64,000 nt of DNA from DATCLS01 sp035296625. GTDB lineage: Bacteria > Actinomycetota > Acidimicrobiia > Acidimicrobiales > VFJN01. Below, piece after piece: positions 42,003 to 50,819 of this stretch. Numbering within the stretch: position 1 is the stretch's first letter; each line of letters starts with the position of its first letter. A program made the translations under genes and the position numbers. The notes beneath the pieces are model-generated. The model had not been told where the DNA came from, made no database searches, and worked only from the letters and a program-made list of their open reading frames with translations. The stretch is from assembly GCA_035296625.1 (NCBI GenBank), contig DATHAO010000010.1, positions 4,640-68,639 of the forward strand, in the 5' to 3' direction.

Positions 42003-42047
42003 TCAGCGGCCAGCCACCTCCAGGGCCCCATAACAACAGTCACTCAT
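42003..42047 (-). CDS. 14-residue peptide frame with Cys-Cys and hyper-extended ribosome-binding site
   Basis: It encodes MSDCCYGALEVAGR followed by TGA. ATG at 42047 is 4 nt downstream of the 17-nt SD-like stretch, and the AGGAGG core is 11 nt from the ATG. The stop codon sits inside a small hairpin. Consecutive cysteines in a tiny well-initiated frame recall cysteine-responsive leader peptides of mycobacteria, but the terminator before the next gene argues against simple attenuation of that gene. Translation is likely from sequence; function unknown. Confidence 0.55.
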   Translation of the reverse strand: MSDCCYGALEVAGR

Positions 42048-42080
42048 GTGATGGACCACCTCCTTTCTCTGGTAGCGAGC

Positions 42081-42108
42081 AGGCTAGCAACGGTCGTCGC
42101 CGACGCAA
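42081..42108 (-). promoter_or_regulatory. Promoter of the 42-kb small unit
   Basis: On the minus strand, TTGCGT (42108-42103), a 16-nt spacer and TAGCCT (42086-42081) precede the extended SD. The expected start is about 42074, leaving a leader of only about 6 nt before the SD stretch. Confidence 0.45.
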
Positions 42109-42142
42109 CGGGGAAATCCGACCGTCCGGGCGGGGCGCGCAA

Positions 42143-42168
42143 CGGGCCCGCCCCGAAGGGCGGACCCG
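42143..42168 (-). terminator. groEL terminator with UUCG tetraloop
   Basis: Read on the minus strand, an 11-bp stem (CGGGTCCGCCC with GGGCGGGCCCG, one G-U) closes a TTCG loop 32 nt after the groEL stop. Confidence 0.8.
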
Positions 42169-42199
42169 TAACGAATGTCAGCTCCGCTGGGCCGAGGAC

Positions 42200-43843
<1,644 letters not shown>

Positions 43844-43850
43844 CAGCAGC

Positions 43851-44144
43851 TCACTTCTGGACGATCGCGAGGACGTCGCGGCCAGCGAGGATCAGCAGGT
43901 CATCGCCGCCGACCGTGATCTCGGTGCCGCCGTACTTGCTGTAGACGACCGTGTCGCCCACCTTGATGTCGAGCGGGATCAGCTCGCCGGTCTGCTCGGA
44001 CCGCTTGCCGGGACCGACGGCCAGTACCTCGCCCTGCTGAGGCTTCTCCTTGGCGGTGTCGGGGATCACGAGACCGCTTGCGGTGGTCTCCTCGCTCTCC
44101 CCGGGCTTGACGACGATGCGATCGTCGAGGGGCTGCAGGCTCAT
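43851..44144 (-). CDS. groES: 10-kDa co-chaperonin GroES
   Basis: The heptameric lid of GroEL. The 97-residue protein begins SLQPLDDRIVVKPGESEETTASGLVIPDTAKEKPQQGEV, containing the mobile loop, and ends GDDLLILAGRDVLAIVQK. ATG at 44144 follows GGAGG by about 10 nt. A promoter and two CIRCE elements lie 70-140 nt upstream. Confidence 0.97.
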   Translation of the reverse strand: MSLQPLDDRIVVKPGESEETTASGLVIPDTAKEKPQQGEVLAVGPGKRSEQTGELIPLDIKVGDTVVYSKYGGTEITVGGDDLLILAGRDVLAIVQK

Positions 44145-44215
44145 GCCGGTGTCGCCTCCGTTGGCGTTCTCGAGCCAACCGCACGGCCCCGGACCCTTTG
44201 GCCCGACGCCGTCGG

Positions 44216-44242
44216 CTAGCACTCTCCTGGTACGACTGCTAA
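44216..44242. promoter_or_regulatory. CIRCE operator, groES-proximal
   Basis: CTAGCACTC-N9-GACTGCTAA, matching the consensus TTAGCACTC-N9-GAGTGCTAA at 8 of 9 positions in each arm. It is a binding site for the repressor HrcA, which is not encoded in the window. It borders the groES -10 hexamer. Confidence 0.85.
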
Positions 44243-44271
44243 CCCTACGATGCTTCGGTTAGCACTCGCAA
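44242..44271 (-). promoter_or_regulatory. groES-groEL promoter
   Basis: TTGCGA (44271-44266), an 18-nt spacer and TAGGGT (44247-44242) on the minus strand. The -35 lies inside the distal CIRCE and the -10 touches the proximal CIRCE, so HrcA bound to either would block polymerase. Confidence 0.6.
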
Positions 44272-44285
44272 CCGGAGAGTGCCAG
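44259..44285. promoter_or_regulatory. CIRCE operator, distal
   Basis: TTAGCACTC-N9-GAGTGCCAG: the left arm is perfect (9/9) and the right arm is 7/9. Its centre is 43 bp from the centre of the proximal CIRCE. It lies 79 nt before the divergent lipoprotein gene on the + strand. Confidence 0.85.
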
Positions 44286-44363
44286 AACCTCCCCGACGCT
44301 CCGGTCGTTGGTACGGCTGCTAGACAAACGCCCACGGGCCGGGACGACGACGGAGGGGGCCGC

Positions 44364-45026
44364 ATGGTCCGCAAGCTGCTGGCGCTGGGCGCGGCCACGC
44401 TCCTGCTCGGCATGGCGGCGTGCTCGCAGTCCGACGACGACCCGACCGGCCCCGGAACGACGGCCGAGACCGAGGGCGGCTCCGAGGGCGCGGCGGGCGA
44501 CGAGGGAACCGTCCCCGACACCACGGGCGACGAGGCCGCCGAGGGCGCGGCCGAGGGCGAGGGGGCCGACCGGCCCGACGAGGAGGTCCTCGGCACGTCC
44601 ACCGCCGAGCTGCCGGCCGACCCCAACGACCCCACGCTCGTGCCCCTGCGGCTCGACGTAGTGGCCCTCGAGCGCCTCGACGGCCTCGTCGAGCTGCGTG
44701 TGCGGCTCACCAACGAGGGCGGATCCGGCACGCCGGAGTACCAGCCCTACGGGGCCTTCGACGACCCTCGGCTCGCCAGCGGCGAGGGCGCCTACAGCCT
44801 GAGCGGCGCCTCGCTGGTCGACGGCGACGCCAAGAAGGCCTACCTCACGATCATCGACAGCGACGGCACGTGCCTGTGCTCCACGCGGATGGACACCGTG
44901 GCCGTCGGACCCGGCGACAGCGTCTCGCTCTACGCCGACCTCGGCGGGGTGCCCGACGACGTCGACGAGATCGACGTGCAGGTTCCCGGGTTCGCCACCG
45001 TGGCGTCCGTCCCGATCGGCGGGTGA
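44364..45026 (+). CDS. Secreted lipoprotein, unknown
   Basis: The 220-residue product has signal peptide VRKLLALGAATLLLGMAAC with lipobox GMAAC (Cys near residue 20), an acidic Gly/Glu/Asp-rich linker of about 65 residues, and a globular part. That part has VPLRLDVVALERLDGLVELRVRLTNEG, resembling beta-sandwich domains of DUF4352/immunoglobulin type, and a CLC motif (DGTCLCSTRMD). GGAGGGGG precedes the ATG. It is coupled to the OmpA-like gene by a GTGA overlap, so the two probably form an envelope unit. It is divergent from groES across the CIRCE region. Confidence 0.8.
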   Translation: MVRKLLALGAATLLLGMAACSQSDDDPTGPGTTAETEGGSEGAAGDEGTVPDTTGDEAAEGAAEGEGADRPDEEVLGTSTAELPADPNDPTLVPLRLDVVALERLDGLVELRVRLTNEGGSGTPEYQPYGAFDDPRLASGEGAYSLSGASLVDGDAKKAYLTIIDSDGTCLCSTRMDTVAVGPGDSVSLYADLGGVPDDVDEIDVQVPGFATVASVPIGG

Positions 45027-45673
45027 CGGTGGGCCCGGTGCGCGCCCTGGTCGCCGCCGCCCTGCTCGGCGGCGTGCTCGTCCCGGCCACGGCCTCGACC
45101 CGGGCCGAACCGGAAGGCCCCGCGGAACCGGTCGGGCCCGCCGCGCCGGCCGCTGCTCGGGAGACGACCACGACCCGCCCGGCGACCGGCGCCGGCGACG
45201 ACCGCACCGGCCCGGCCCGCACGTCGGACCTGCGGATCCGCGTCGTCGACCTGTCCGTGCGCACCGAGGCGACCGACGGCTCCGAGCAGACGGTCGAGTC
45301 ACCCGACGAGCGCATGCTGACCTTCGCCGCCGACGTGCTCTTCGACGTCGACCAGGCCGTGCTGACCGGCGACGCCCGCCAGCGCCTGGCCGACCTGGCG
45401 GCCGAGCTCAACGAGCTGGGCGGGCGCACCGTCACGATCGAGGGCCACACCGACGACCAGGGTGATACGGACCACAACCAGGAGCTGTCGGAGCGGCGGG
45501 CCGAGTCCGTGCGCGCCAACCTGTCGGTGCAACTCGACGACGGCTTCACGCTCGAGCCCGTGGGCTACGGCGAGTCCCGCCCGGCCGTGCCGAACGAGAA
45601 GAGCGACGGCACGCCCGACCCCGAGGGCCGGGCCCGCAACCGCCGGGTCGTCGTGTCGTACCCGTTGGGCTGA
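45023..45673 (+). CDS. OmpA-family peptidoglycan-associated protein
   Basis: The 216-residue protein has an N-terminal signal segment (VRALVAAALLGGVLVPATAS), a linker, and a C-terminal OmpA-like domain: LFDVDQAVLTGDARQRLADLA, VTIEGHTDDQGDTDHNQELSERRAESV and GYGESRPAVPNEKSDGTPDPEGRARNRRVVV. The diaminopimelate-binding Asp and Arg (HTDD... NRRV) are kept. It likely anchors the partner lipoprotein or complex to peptidoglycan. The GTG start overlaps the upstream stop by 4 nt. Convergent with tsaD. Confidence 0.88.
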   Translation: MTVGPVRALVAAALLGGVLVPATASTRAEPEGPAEPVGPAAPAAARETTTTRPATGAGDDRTGPARTSDLRIRVVDLSVRTEATDGSEQTVESPDERMLTFAADVLFDVDQAVLTGDARQRLADLAAELNELGGRTVTIEGHTDDQGDTDHNQELSERRAESVRANLSVQLDDGFTLEPVGYGESRPAVPNEKSDGTPDPEGRARNRRVVVSYPLG

Positions 45674-45773
45674 GCGGCGGCCGCCGGGCCGACGACGCCC
45701 GTCGCGACCGACGGCCGGCGATGGCTGGCGCGCGCCGTCGGCCGGTCGGGCCCGCGCGGCCCGGTTGGGCTCG

Positions 45774-46778
45774 TCAGGCTGTGACCGGCAGGCGCAGGTT
45801 CGGCGTGGCGCCGGTCTCGAGGGACGACGGCCCGTCGGCCCGCAGGCGCCACCAACCGGCTGCGGCGACCATGGCGGCGTTGTCGGTGCACATGGCGCGG
45901 CTCGGCACGAACGGGCGGATGCCGTCGGCCGAGCAGGCCTCGGCGAACCGCTGGCGCAGGGCGCTGTTGGCCGCCACGCCGCCGCCGAGGCAGAGGCCCT
46001 TGGCGCCGACCTCTCGGGCCGCGCGACGGGCCTTGGTCACGAGCACGTCGACCACCGCCTCCTGGAAGCTGGCGGCCACGTCGGCCGTCGCCACCTCGGG
46101 GTGCCTGCGCACGTGGTTGACCACCGAGGTCTTGAGCCCGCTGAAGCTGAAGTCGTAGCCGTCGTCGCGCATGGCCCGGGGGAACCGGATCGCCTCGGCG
46201 TCGCCGTCGGCCGACAGCCGGTCGATCACCGGCCCGCCCGGGTAGCCCAGCCCGAGGAACCGGGCCACCTTGTCGAACGCCTCCCCGGCGGCATCGTCGA
46301 TGGTCTGGCCGAGCATCTTGTAGCGCCCGTGGCCCTCCATGAGGACGAGCATGGTGTGGCCGCCCGAGACGAGGAGGACCACGAGCGGCAGCTCGAGGGT
46401 GGGCTCCTCGAGGAACGAGGCGTAGAGGTGGGCCTCGAGGTGATTGACGGCCACGAACGGCACGTCCCACACGAGGGCAAGCGCCTTGGCCGCGCTCACC
46501 CCCACGAGCAGCGAGCCGACCAGTCCCGGACCGGCGGTGGCCGCCACGGCCTCGACCTCGTGGTCGGCGATGCCGCCCTCGACGAGCGCCTGGGCCACGA
46601 CGGGGGTGATCAGCTCGACGTGTGCCCGGCTGGCGATCTCGGGGACCACGCCGCCGAAACGGGCGTGCCGGTCGATCTGGCTGGCCACGACCGACGACCG
46701 GACCAGCGCCGCGTGCTCGACGACGGCGGCCGCCGTCTCGTCGCACGACGTCTCGATGCCCAGGATGCGATCGGCCAT
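45774..46778 (-). CDS. tsaD: tRNA t6A37 threonylcarbamoyltransferase subunit TsaD
   Basis: TsaD transfers threonylcarbamoyl from the adenylate to A37 of ANN-decoding tRNAs. The 334-residue protein has ILGIETSCDETAAAVV, VVPEIASRAHVE, metal-binding VNHLEAHLYASF (HxxxH), LVSGGHTMLV and LGGGVAANSALRQRF. ATG at 46778. It is the last gene of tsaE-tsaB-rimI-tsaD, 68 nt after rimI. Confidence 0.96.
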   Translation of the reverse strand: MADRILGIETSCDETAAAVVEHAALVRSSVVASQIDRHARFGGVVPEIASRAHVELITPVVAQALVEGGIADHEVEAVAATAGPGLVGSLLVGVSAAKALALVWDVPFVAVNHLEAHLYASFLEEPTLELPLVVLLVSGGHTMLVLMEGHGRYKMLGQTIDDAAGEAFDKVARFLGLGYPGGPVIDRLSADGDAEAIRFPRAMRDDGYDFSFSGLKTSVVNHVRRHPEVATADVAASFQEAVVDVLVTKARRAAREVGAKGLCLGGGVAANSALRQRFAEACSADGIRPFVPSRAMCTDNAAMVAAAGWWRLRADGPSSLETGATPNLRLPVTA

Positions 46779-46846
46779 GGCCCGCGAGGCTACCGGCCGC
46801 GGTCGACGGGTGGCCGGCCCACCCGTCCGTGGTGGAGAGGCGGCTC

Positions 46847-47413
46847 CTAGACCCAGCCGCCCTCGAAGACGGTCGTGCCCCGCAGGCCGGCCTCGATGCC
46901 GGTCAGGCGGGCGGCGTAGTCGGGCTTGTCGATGTCGTGGGCCCACATGACCAGGGCGTCCTCGCGGTTGTCGGGGTAGTAGGCCTTGCGCATGCCGGCC
47001 GGCACGAAGCCGAACCGCCGGTACAGCGCCTGGGCGCCGCCGTTGCTGACCCGCACCTCGAGCGTCAGGTTGTGGCTGCCCCGGTCGGCGGCCGCCCGCG
47101 CCTGGGCCACGAGCAGGCGGGTGGCGATGCCGCGGCGGTGCCAGTCCGGGTCGACGACCACGGTGGTGATGTGGCTCTCGTCGACGGCCTGGAACGACCC
47201 GGCGTAGCCCACCACCGTGCCGCCCACCCGGGCAACGAGGTAGACGCGGGTCGCCCGCTGGCCGATCTCGCCGAGGAACAGCCCGTAGGACCACGGCCGG
47301 GAGTAGACCCGCTGCTCGATCCGCACCACGCTGCGCAGGTGGCGGCGGCGCATGGGGGCGAGGCGCACCTCGAGGTCGTCGGACCAGGCCTGCGGCTCGT
47401 GCGCCTCGGCCAT
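46847..47413 (-). CDS. rimI: RimI-like ribosomal protein/N-alpha-acetyltransferase
   Basis: GNAT-family acetyltransferase, classically for the N terminus of ribosomal protein S18. The 188-residue product has MRRRHLRSVVRIEQRVYSRPWS, VYLVARVGGTVVGYAGSF, the acetyl-CoA loop VDPDWHRRGIATRLLV, and RVSNGGAQALYRRFGFVPAGMRKAYYPDNREDALVM. It fits the common tsaB-rimI-tsaD order. ATG overlaps the tsaB stop by 1 nt (TGATG). Confidence 0.9.
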   Translation of the reverse strand: MAEAHEPQAWSDDLEVRLAPMRRRHLRSVVRIEQRVYSRPWSYGLFLGEIGQRATRVYLVARVGGTVVGYAGSFQAVDESHITTVVVDPDWHRRGIATRLLVAQARAAADRGSHNLTLEVRVSNGGAQALYRRFGFVPAGMRKAYYPDNREDALVMWAHDIDKPDYAARLTGIEAGLRGTTVFEGGWV

Positions 47414-48126
47414 CAGGACGGCTCCCGACGCGCGCCGTCGCGGGTGGTCCAGTTGACCTCCGCGTCCGGTTTCCGCAGGTACAGCGGCTCGAGCTCGGAG
47501 GGCTGCACCCACTCCTCGCGCAGCGCCTGGGCATGCGCGAGCTGCACGAGCGACGCCGCCGAGGGGTGCGCCAACCCCTGGTCGCCGACGTCGACGGAGC
47601 CGACCTCGGCGAAGATGTCGCGGTAGCGCAGCGCTCCGTCGCCCACGAGGAGCACATCCTCGCCGGTGGCGACGAGGTCGCCGGCCAGGTCGTCGGGCGA
47701 GCACACGATGCCGTCGGCCAGGCGCTGGATGCCCCCGGGGACCTGGCGATAGCTGGCGGTGAAGACCTCGCCCCGCCGCGCGTCGAGCGCGACCACGATG
47801 AGGCGCGGGCTGAAGCGCACCGGAAACGCCGCGAGGTCGAGGCTCGACACGCCGATCATCGGCACGCGCAGTCCGTGGGCGAGGGCCTTGCCGGTGGCGA
47901 TGCCGACCCGCAGGCCGGTGAACAGGCCGGGGCCCACGTCGACGGCGACGCAGCTGATCTCGGCCAGGTCGACGCGGGCCTGGCGGCGCAGGAAGTCGAT
48001 GGACGGGGCGAGCGACTCCGCGTGGCGCTTGGTCCGGGCCGTGTGGATCGAGGCCAACACGCCCTCGTGGCCGCCGATGGCGCAGCCGACCTGCATCGTC
48101 GACGTGGTGATGCCGAGGATCAGCAC
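47413..48126 (-). CDS. tsaB: t6A synthesis scaffold protein TsaB
   Basis: An inactive TsaD paralogue that forms the TsaB-TsaD-TsaE complex. The 237-residue protein has LGITTSTMQVGCAI, KRHAESLAPSIDFL, VDVGPGLFTGLRVGIATGKALAHGL and VPMIGVSSLDLAAF. GTG at 48126 lies 6 nt inside tsaE. The rimI gene begins at its stop. Confidence 0.93.
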   Translation of the reverse strand: MLILGITTSTMQVGCAIGGHEGVLASIHTARTKRHAESLAPSIDFLRRQARVDLAEISCVAVDVGPGLFTGLRVGIATGKALAHGLRVPMIGVSSLDLAAFPVRFSPRLIVVALDARRGEVFTASYRQVPGGIQRLADGIVCSPDDLAGDLVATGEDVLLVGDGALRYRDIFAEVGSVDVGDQGLAHPSAASLVQLAHAQALREEWVQPSELEPLYLRKPDAEVNWTTRDGARREPS

Positions 48127-48701
48127 CCGCCGGCCCCCTGGTGGTCGGCCTCGCCGGCGGCGGCGCCCGGGCCGGCGGTCGCACCCGCCCCGCGCGCCCT
48201 CGCGCCTGTGAACGGCTCCACGGCTTCGGTCAGCACCCGGCGACGCGCCGCCCACGACGGGCCGACGGTCGCCAGCGCCACCGACCGGTCGTCGTCACCC
48301 TCGCCGAAGGTGAGCCGCACCTCGAGGTAGTCGTTGGGCAGGGCCGGCAGGATGGCGTCGCCCCACTCGATCAGCACCACGCCGCCGTCGTCGAGAAGCT
48401 CGGCGAGGCCCAGTTCGACCACCTCGGACAGCTGGTCGAGGCGGTACACGTCGAGGTGGTGCACCCGCAGTCGGCCCTCGTACTGCTGGGCGAGCGTGAA
48501 GGTGGGACTGGTGATGCGCTCCTCGACGCCGAGGCCGGCGCCGAAGCCCTGCACGAACGCCGTCTTGCCCGCGCCCAGGTCGCCGGCCAGAAGGACCAGG
48601 TCACCCGGCCGGGCGATCGCGGACAGCGCGGCCGCCAGGGCGCGGGTCTCGTCGACCGAGGCGGTGCGGACCTCGAGCCCGTCCGCGCGCCCGCCCGTCA
48701 C
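48120..48701 (-). CDS. tsaE: t6A synthesis ATPase TsaE
   Basis: The 193-residue product has Walker A LAGDLGAGKTAFVQGF, SPTFTLAQQYEG, HHLDVYRLDQLSEV and LIEWGDAILPALP. It carries a C-terminal Ala/Gly tail that overlaps tsaB by 7 nt. GTG at 48701. First gene of the t6A cluster; a 91-nt gap separates it from the peptidase gene. Confidence 0.94.
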   Translation of the reverse strand: MTGGRADGLEVRTASVDETRALAAALSAIARPGDLVLLAGDLGAGKTAFVQGFGAGLGVEERITSPTFTLAQQYEGRLRVHHLDVYRLDQLSEVVELGLAELLDDGGVVLIEWGDAILPALPNDYLEVRLTFGEGDDDRSVALATVGPSWAARRRVLTEAVEPFTGARARGAGATAGPGAAAGEADHQGAGGC

Positions 48702-48792
48702 GGCTCGGCCCCCAGCCCAACCACGACGTCGGTGTGCGACACCGCCAGGAGCCTAGTGACCGCTGCACCGGGACCCCGTCCCAGCAACCGGC

Positions 48793-49707
48793 TCACGGTC
48801 CGAGCGAGCCGATGGCCGCCGCAACTGCGTGCACGGCCAGCGCCCTCACCGCGTCCACGTCGGCGTCCACGACGGCGAGCCCCGCCTCGGACCCGGCAGC
48901 CGACCCGGAGGCGGGCCCGTGCGCCACCGTGCCCACCGACGCCGCCACGAACGCGTCGCCGTCGAAGCGGGTGTGGGCGGGGAACACGGCCCGCGCCAGG
49001 CCGTCGTGGGCACCCTGGGCGACGCGGTGGCAGCCTGCCTTGTCGAGCCGGGCGTTCGTCGCAACGAGACCGATCGTGGTGTTGCCGCCGGCCGCCACCC
49101 ACCCGCGCTGCCGCTCGACGGCGGCGAGAGCGGGGGCGATCGCGTCGTCTCCGGCCGGGGCCCCGAAAGCGTTGACCGCCACGAGGGCCGCCACCCGCAG
49201 GTGGCCTGCGACCGCCTCGGCCGCCACCAGCCCGCCGGGGCCACGGGGACCGCCGGGCACTCGCGAGCCAACCGTCGCCCCGGTACCGGCACCGACCCGC
49301 CCCAGCTCGACCGGCCCGGCGCCGGCTGCCGCGCAGGCGGCGTAGCCCGAGGCGGCGTCGGGGCGGATCTCCGCGGTGCCCACACCGAGGTCGAACAGCG
49401 CCAGCGCCACGACGATCGGCACCCGCCCGCCGGTGGTGGGAACGCCGACGCCCTGCTCCTCGCACCACCGCATCACGCCGTCTGCGGCGGCGAGCCCGAA
49501 CGCCGAGCCGCCCGTGAGCAGCAGGGCATCGATCCGCTGCACGGTGGCCCCGGGGTCGAGCACCTCGAGCTCGCGGGTGGCCGGCGCCCCGCCGCGCACC
49601 TCCGCGGAGGCCACCGTGCCCTCGGGGAACAGCACGACGGTGCACCCGGTGGCGGCCTCGGCGTCGGTCCAGTGACCGACCCGCAGGCCGACGATGTCGG
49701 TGATCAT
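48793..49707 (-). CDS. P1-family (DmpA/NylC-type) autoprocessing peptidase
   Basis: The 304-residue protein opens ITDIVGLRVGHWTDAEAATGCTVVLFPEG, as in P1 peptidases. It has LLTGGSAFGLAAADGVMRW, GAGTGATVGSR and AAGGNTTIGLVATNARLDK. In NylC-type members the Asn-Thr bond in GNTTIG-like sequence is self-cleaved to expose Thr as nucleophile; that assignment here is inference. Substrates are unknown peptides or amides. ATG overlaps the alr stop (ATGA). Confidence 0.88.
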   Translation of the reverse strand: MITDIVGLRVGHWTDAEAATGCTVVLFPEGTVASAEVRGGAPATRELEVLDPGATVQRIDALLLTGGSAFGLAAADGVMRWCEEQGVGVPTTGGRVPIVVALALFDLGVGTAEIRPDAASGYAACAAAGAGPVELGRVGAGTGATVGSRVPGGPRGPGGLVAAEAVAGHLRVAALVAVNAFGAPAGDDAIAPALAAVERQRGWVAAGGNTTIGLVATNARLDKAGCHRVAQGAHDGLARAVFPAHTRFDGDAFVAASVGTVAHGPASGSAAGSEAGLAVVDADVDAVRALAVHAVAAAIGSLGP

Positions 49708-50819
49708 GCCCGGTACCGCCGGGCCACCCGCGGCCCGATGGCGCACACCACCTCGTAGGCGATCGTGCCCAGCCGCCCGGCCCACTCGTCGGGCGTGACG
49801 CGCTCGTCGCCCTGGCGCCCCAGCAGCACGACCGGATCTCCGGGCGCCACGCCGGCGTTGGGGCCGCAGTCGACCATGAGCTGGTCCATCGTCACGACGC
49901 CGACCATCGGCCGCCGCTCACCCCGCACGAGCACCTCCTGGCCCAGGAGTGGCAGCGACCGGAACACGCCGTCGGCGTAGCCGATCGGCACGGTGGCCAC
50001 CACGGTGTCGGTCGCGAAGCGGTGGCGGTGGCCGTAGGAGATCGCGTCGCCGGCCGGCACCCGCTTCACGAACGACACCTCGGAGGCGAGCGTCATGGCG
50101 GGGCGCAGGTCGATCCGGCCGGCGAGCGCCGGAGCGGGCGGGATGCCGTAGACGGCGATGCCGCATCGCACCATGTCGTAGCGCGACGCCGGATGGACGA
50201 TGGCGCCGGCCGAGTTGGCGGCGTGCACGATGCCGGGGTCGATGCCGGCCGCCCGCACCCGGGCGACGAGGGCGTCGAAGCGTGCGAGCTGGCCGGCCGT
50301 GTAGGGGTCGTCGGGCTCGTCGGCCACCGGCAGATGGGTGAGCACGCCCTCGAGACGGAGCTCGGCCCGCTTGGCGACCGACCCGGCCACCTCGACGAGG
50401 TCGTCGGGGGTGCAGCCCACCCGGTGCATGCCGGTGTCGACCTTCACGTGCACGGCGACCGGGGGGCGCCGGCGGCGCCGCACCGACCGGGCCACGGCCT
50501 CGACGACCCGCGGGCTGTAGAGGGTGAGGCGGGCCCGCGCGTCGACGGCGTCGTCGACCTCGTCGGGACGGGGCTCGGCGAGCACGAGCACCGGCGCCTC
50601 GATGCCGGCATCGCGCAGGCCGACGGCCTCGTTGACCTGGGCGACGGCGAGCCAGTCGGCACCCGCCCCGAGGGCGGCCCGGCCGACCGGCGCGGCACCG
50701 TGCCCGTAGCCGTTCGCCTTCACGACCGCGCACAGGCTCGCCGGGGCGACGAGCCGGCGCAGCGCGGCCACGTTGTACGCCACGGCCCCCAGGTCGACCT
50801 CGGCCCAGGCCCGCGCCAT
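49704..50819 (-). CDS. alr: Alanine racemase
   Basis: This PLP enzyme makes D-alanine for peptidoglycan. The 371-residue product has AEVDLGAVAYNVAALR, CAVVKANGYGHGA (PLP Lys), HVKVDTGMHRVG, THLPVADEPDDPYTAGQ, HAANSAGAI and RCGIAVYGIPP, followed by ISYGHRHRF (catalytic Tyr) and IGYADGVFRSL. ATG overlaps the nnrD stop by 1 nt. Confidence 0.96.
   Translation of the reverse strand: MARAWAEVDLGAVAYNVAALRRLVAPASLCAVVKANGYGHGAAPVGRAALGAGADWLAVAQVNEAVGLRDAGIEAPVLVLAEPRPDEVDDAVDARARLTLYSPRVVEAVARSVRRRRRPPVAVHVKVDTGMHRVGCTPDDLVEVAGSVAKRAELRLEGVLTHLPVADEPDDPYTAGQLARFDALVARVRAAGIDPGIVHAANSAGAIVHPASRYDMVRCGIAVYGIPPAPALAGRIDLRPAMTLASEVSFVKRVPAGDAISYGHRHRFATDTVVATVPIGYADGVFRSLPLLGQEVLVRGERRPMVGVVTMDQLMVDCGPNAGVAPGDPVVLLGRQGDERVTPDEWAGRLGTIAYEVVCAIGPRVARRYRA

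Larger units (their letters stand above)
41862..42074 (-). ncRNA. Putative ~213-nt structured small RNA with a 14-codon reading frame
   Basis: Its boundaries are set by a promoter (42081-42108) and a 12-bp terminator. It contains an extended Shine-Dalgarno AGAAAGGAGGTGGTCCA (42068-42052), able to pair with about 17 nt of the 16S rRNA 3' tail with one G-U wobble. A short frame follows, then a hairpin over its stop codon (41997-42011, GGCCG/CGGCC). Nested helices come next (41913-41920 with 41952-41959, ACTCGATC/GATCGAGT; inside it 41930-41934 with 41946-41950, CCGGG/CCCGG). A second SD-like GGAGGTGG lies within the frame. The groEL terminator at 42143-42168 separates it from groEL. It is not recognised as a known RNA family. 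Confidence 0.5.

Noticed and set aside
44297..44323. Third CIRCE copy near GGCTGCTAG
   Set aside because: Only the right half resembles CIRCE; the expected left half (CGCTCCGGT) does not match.
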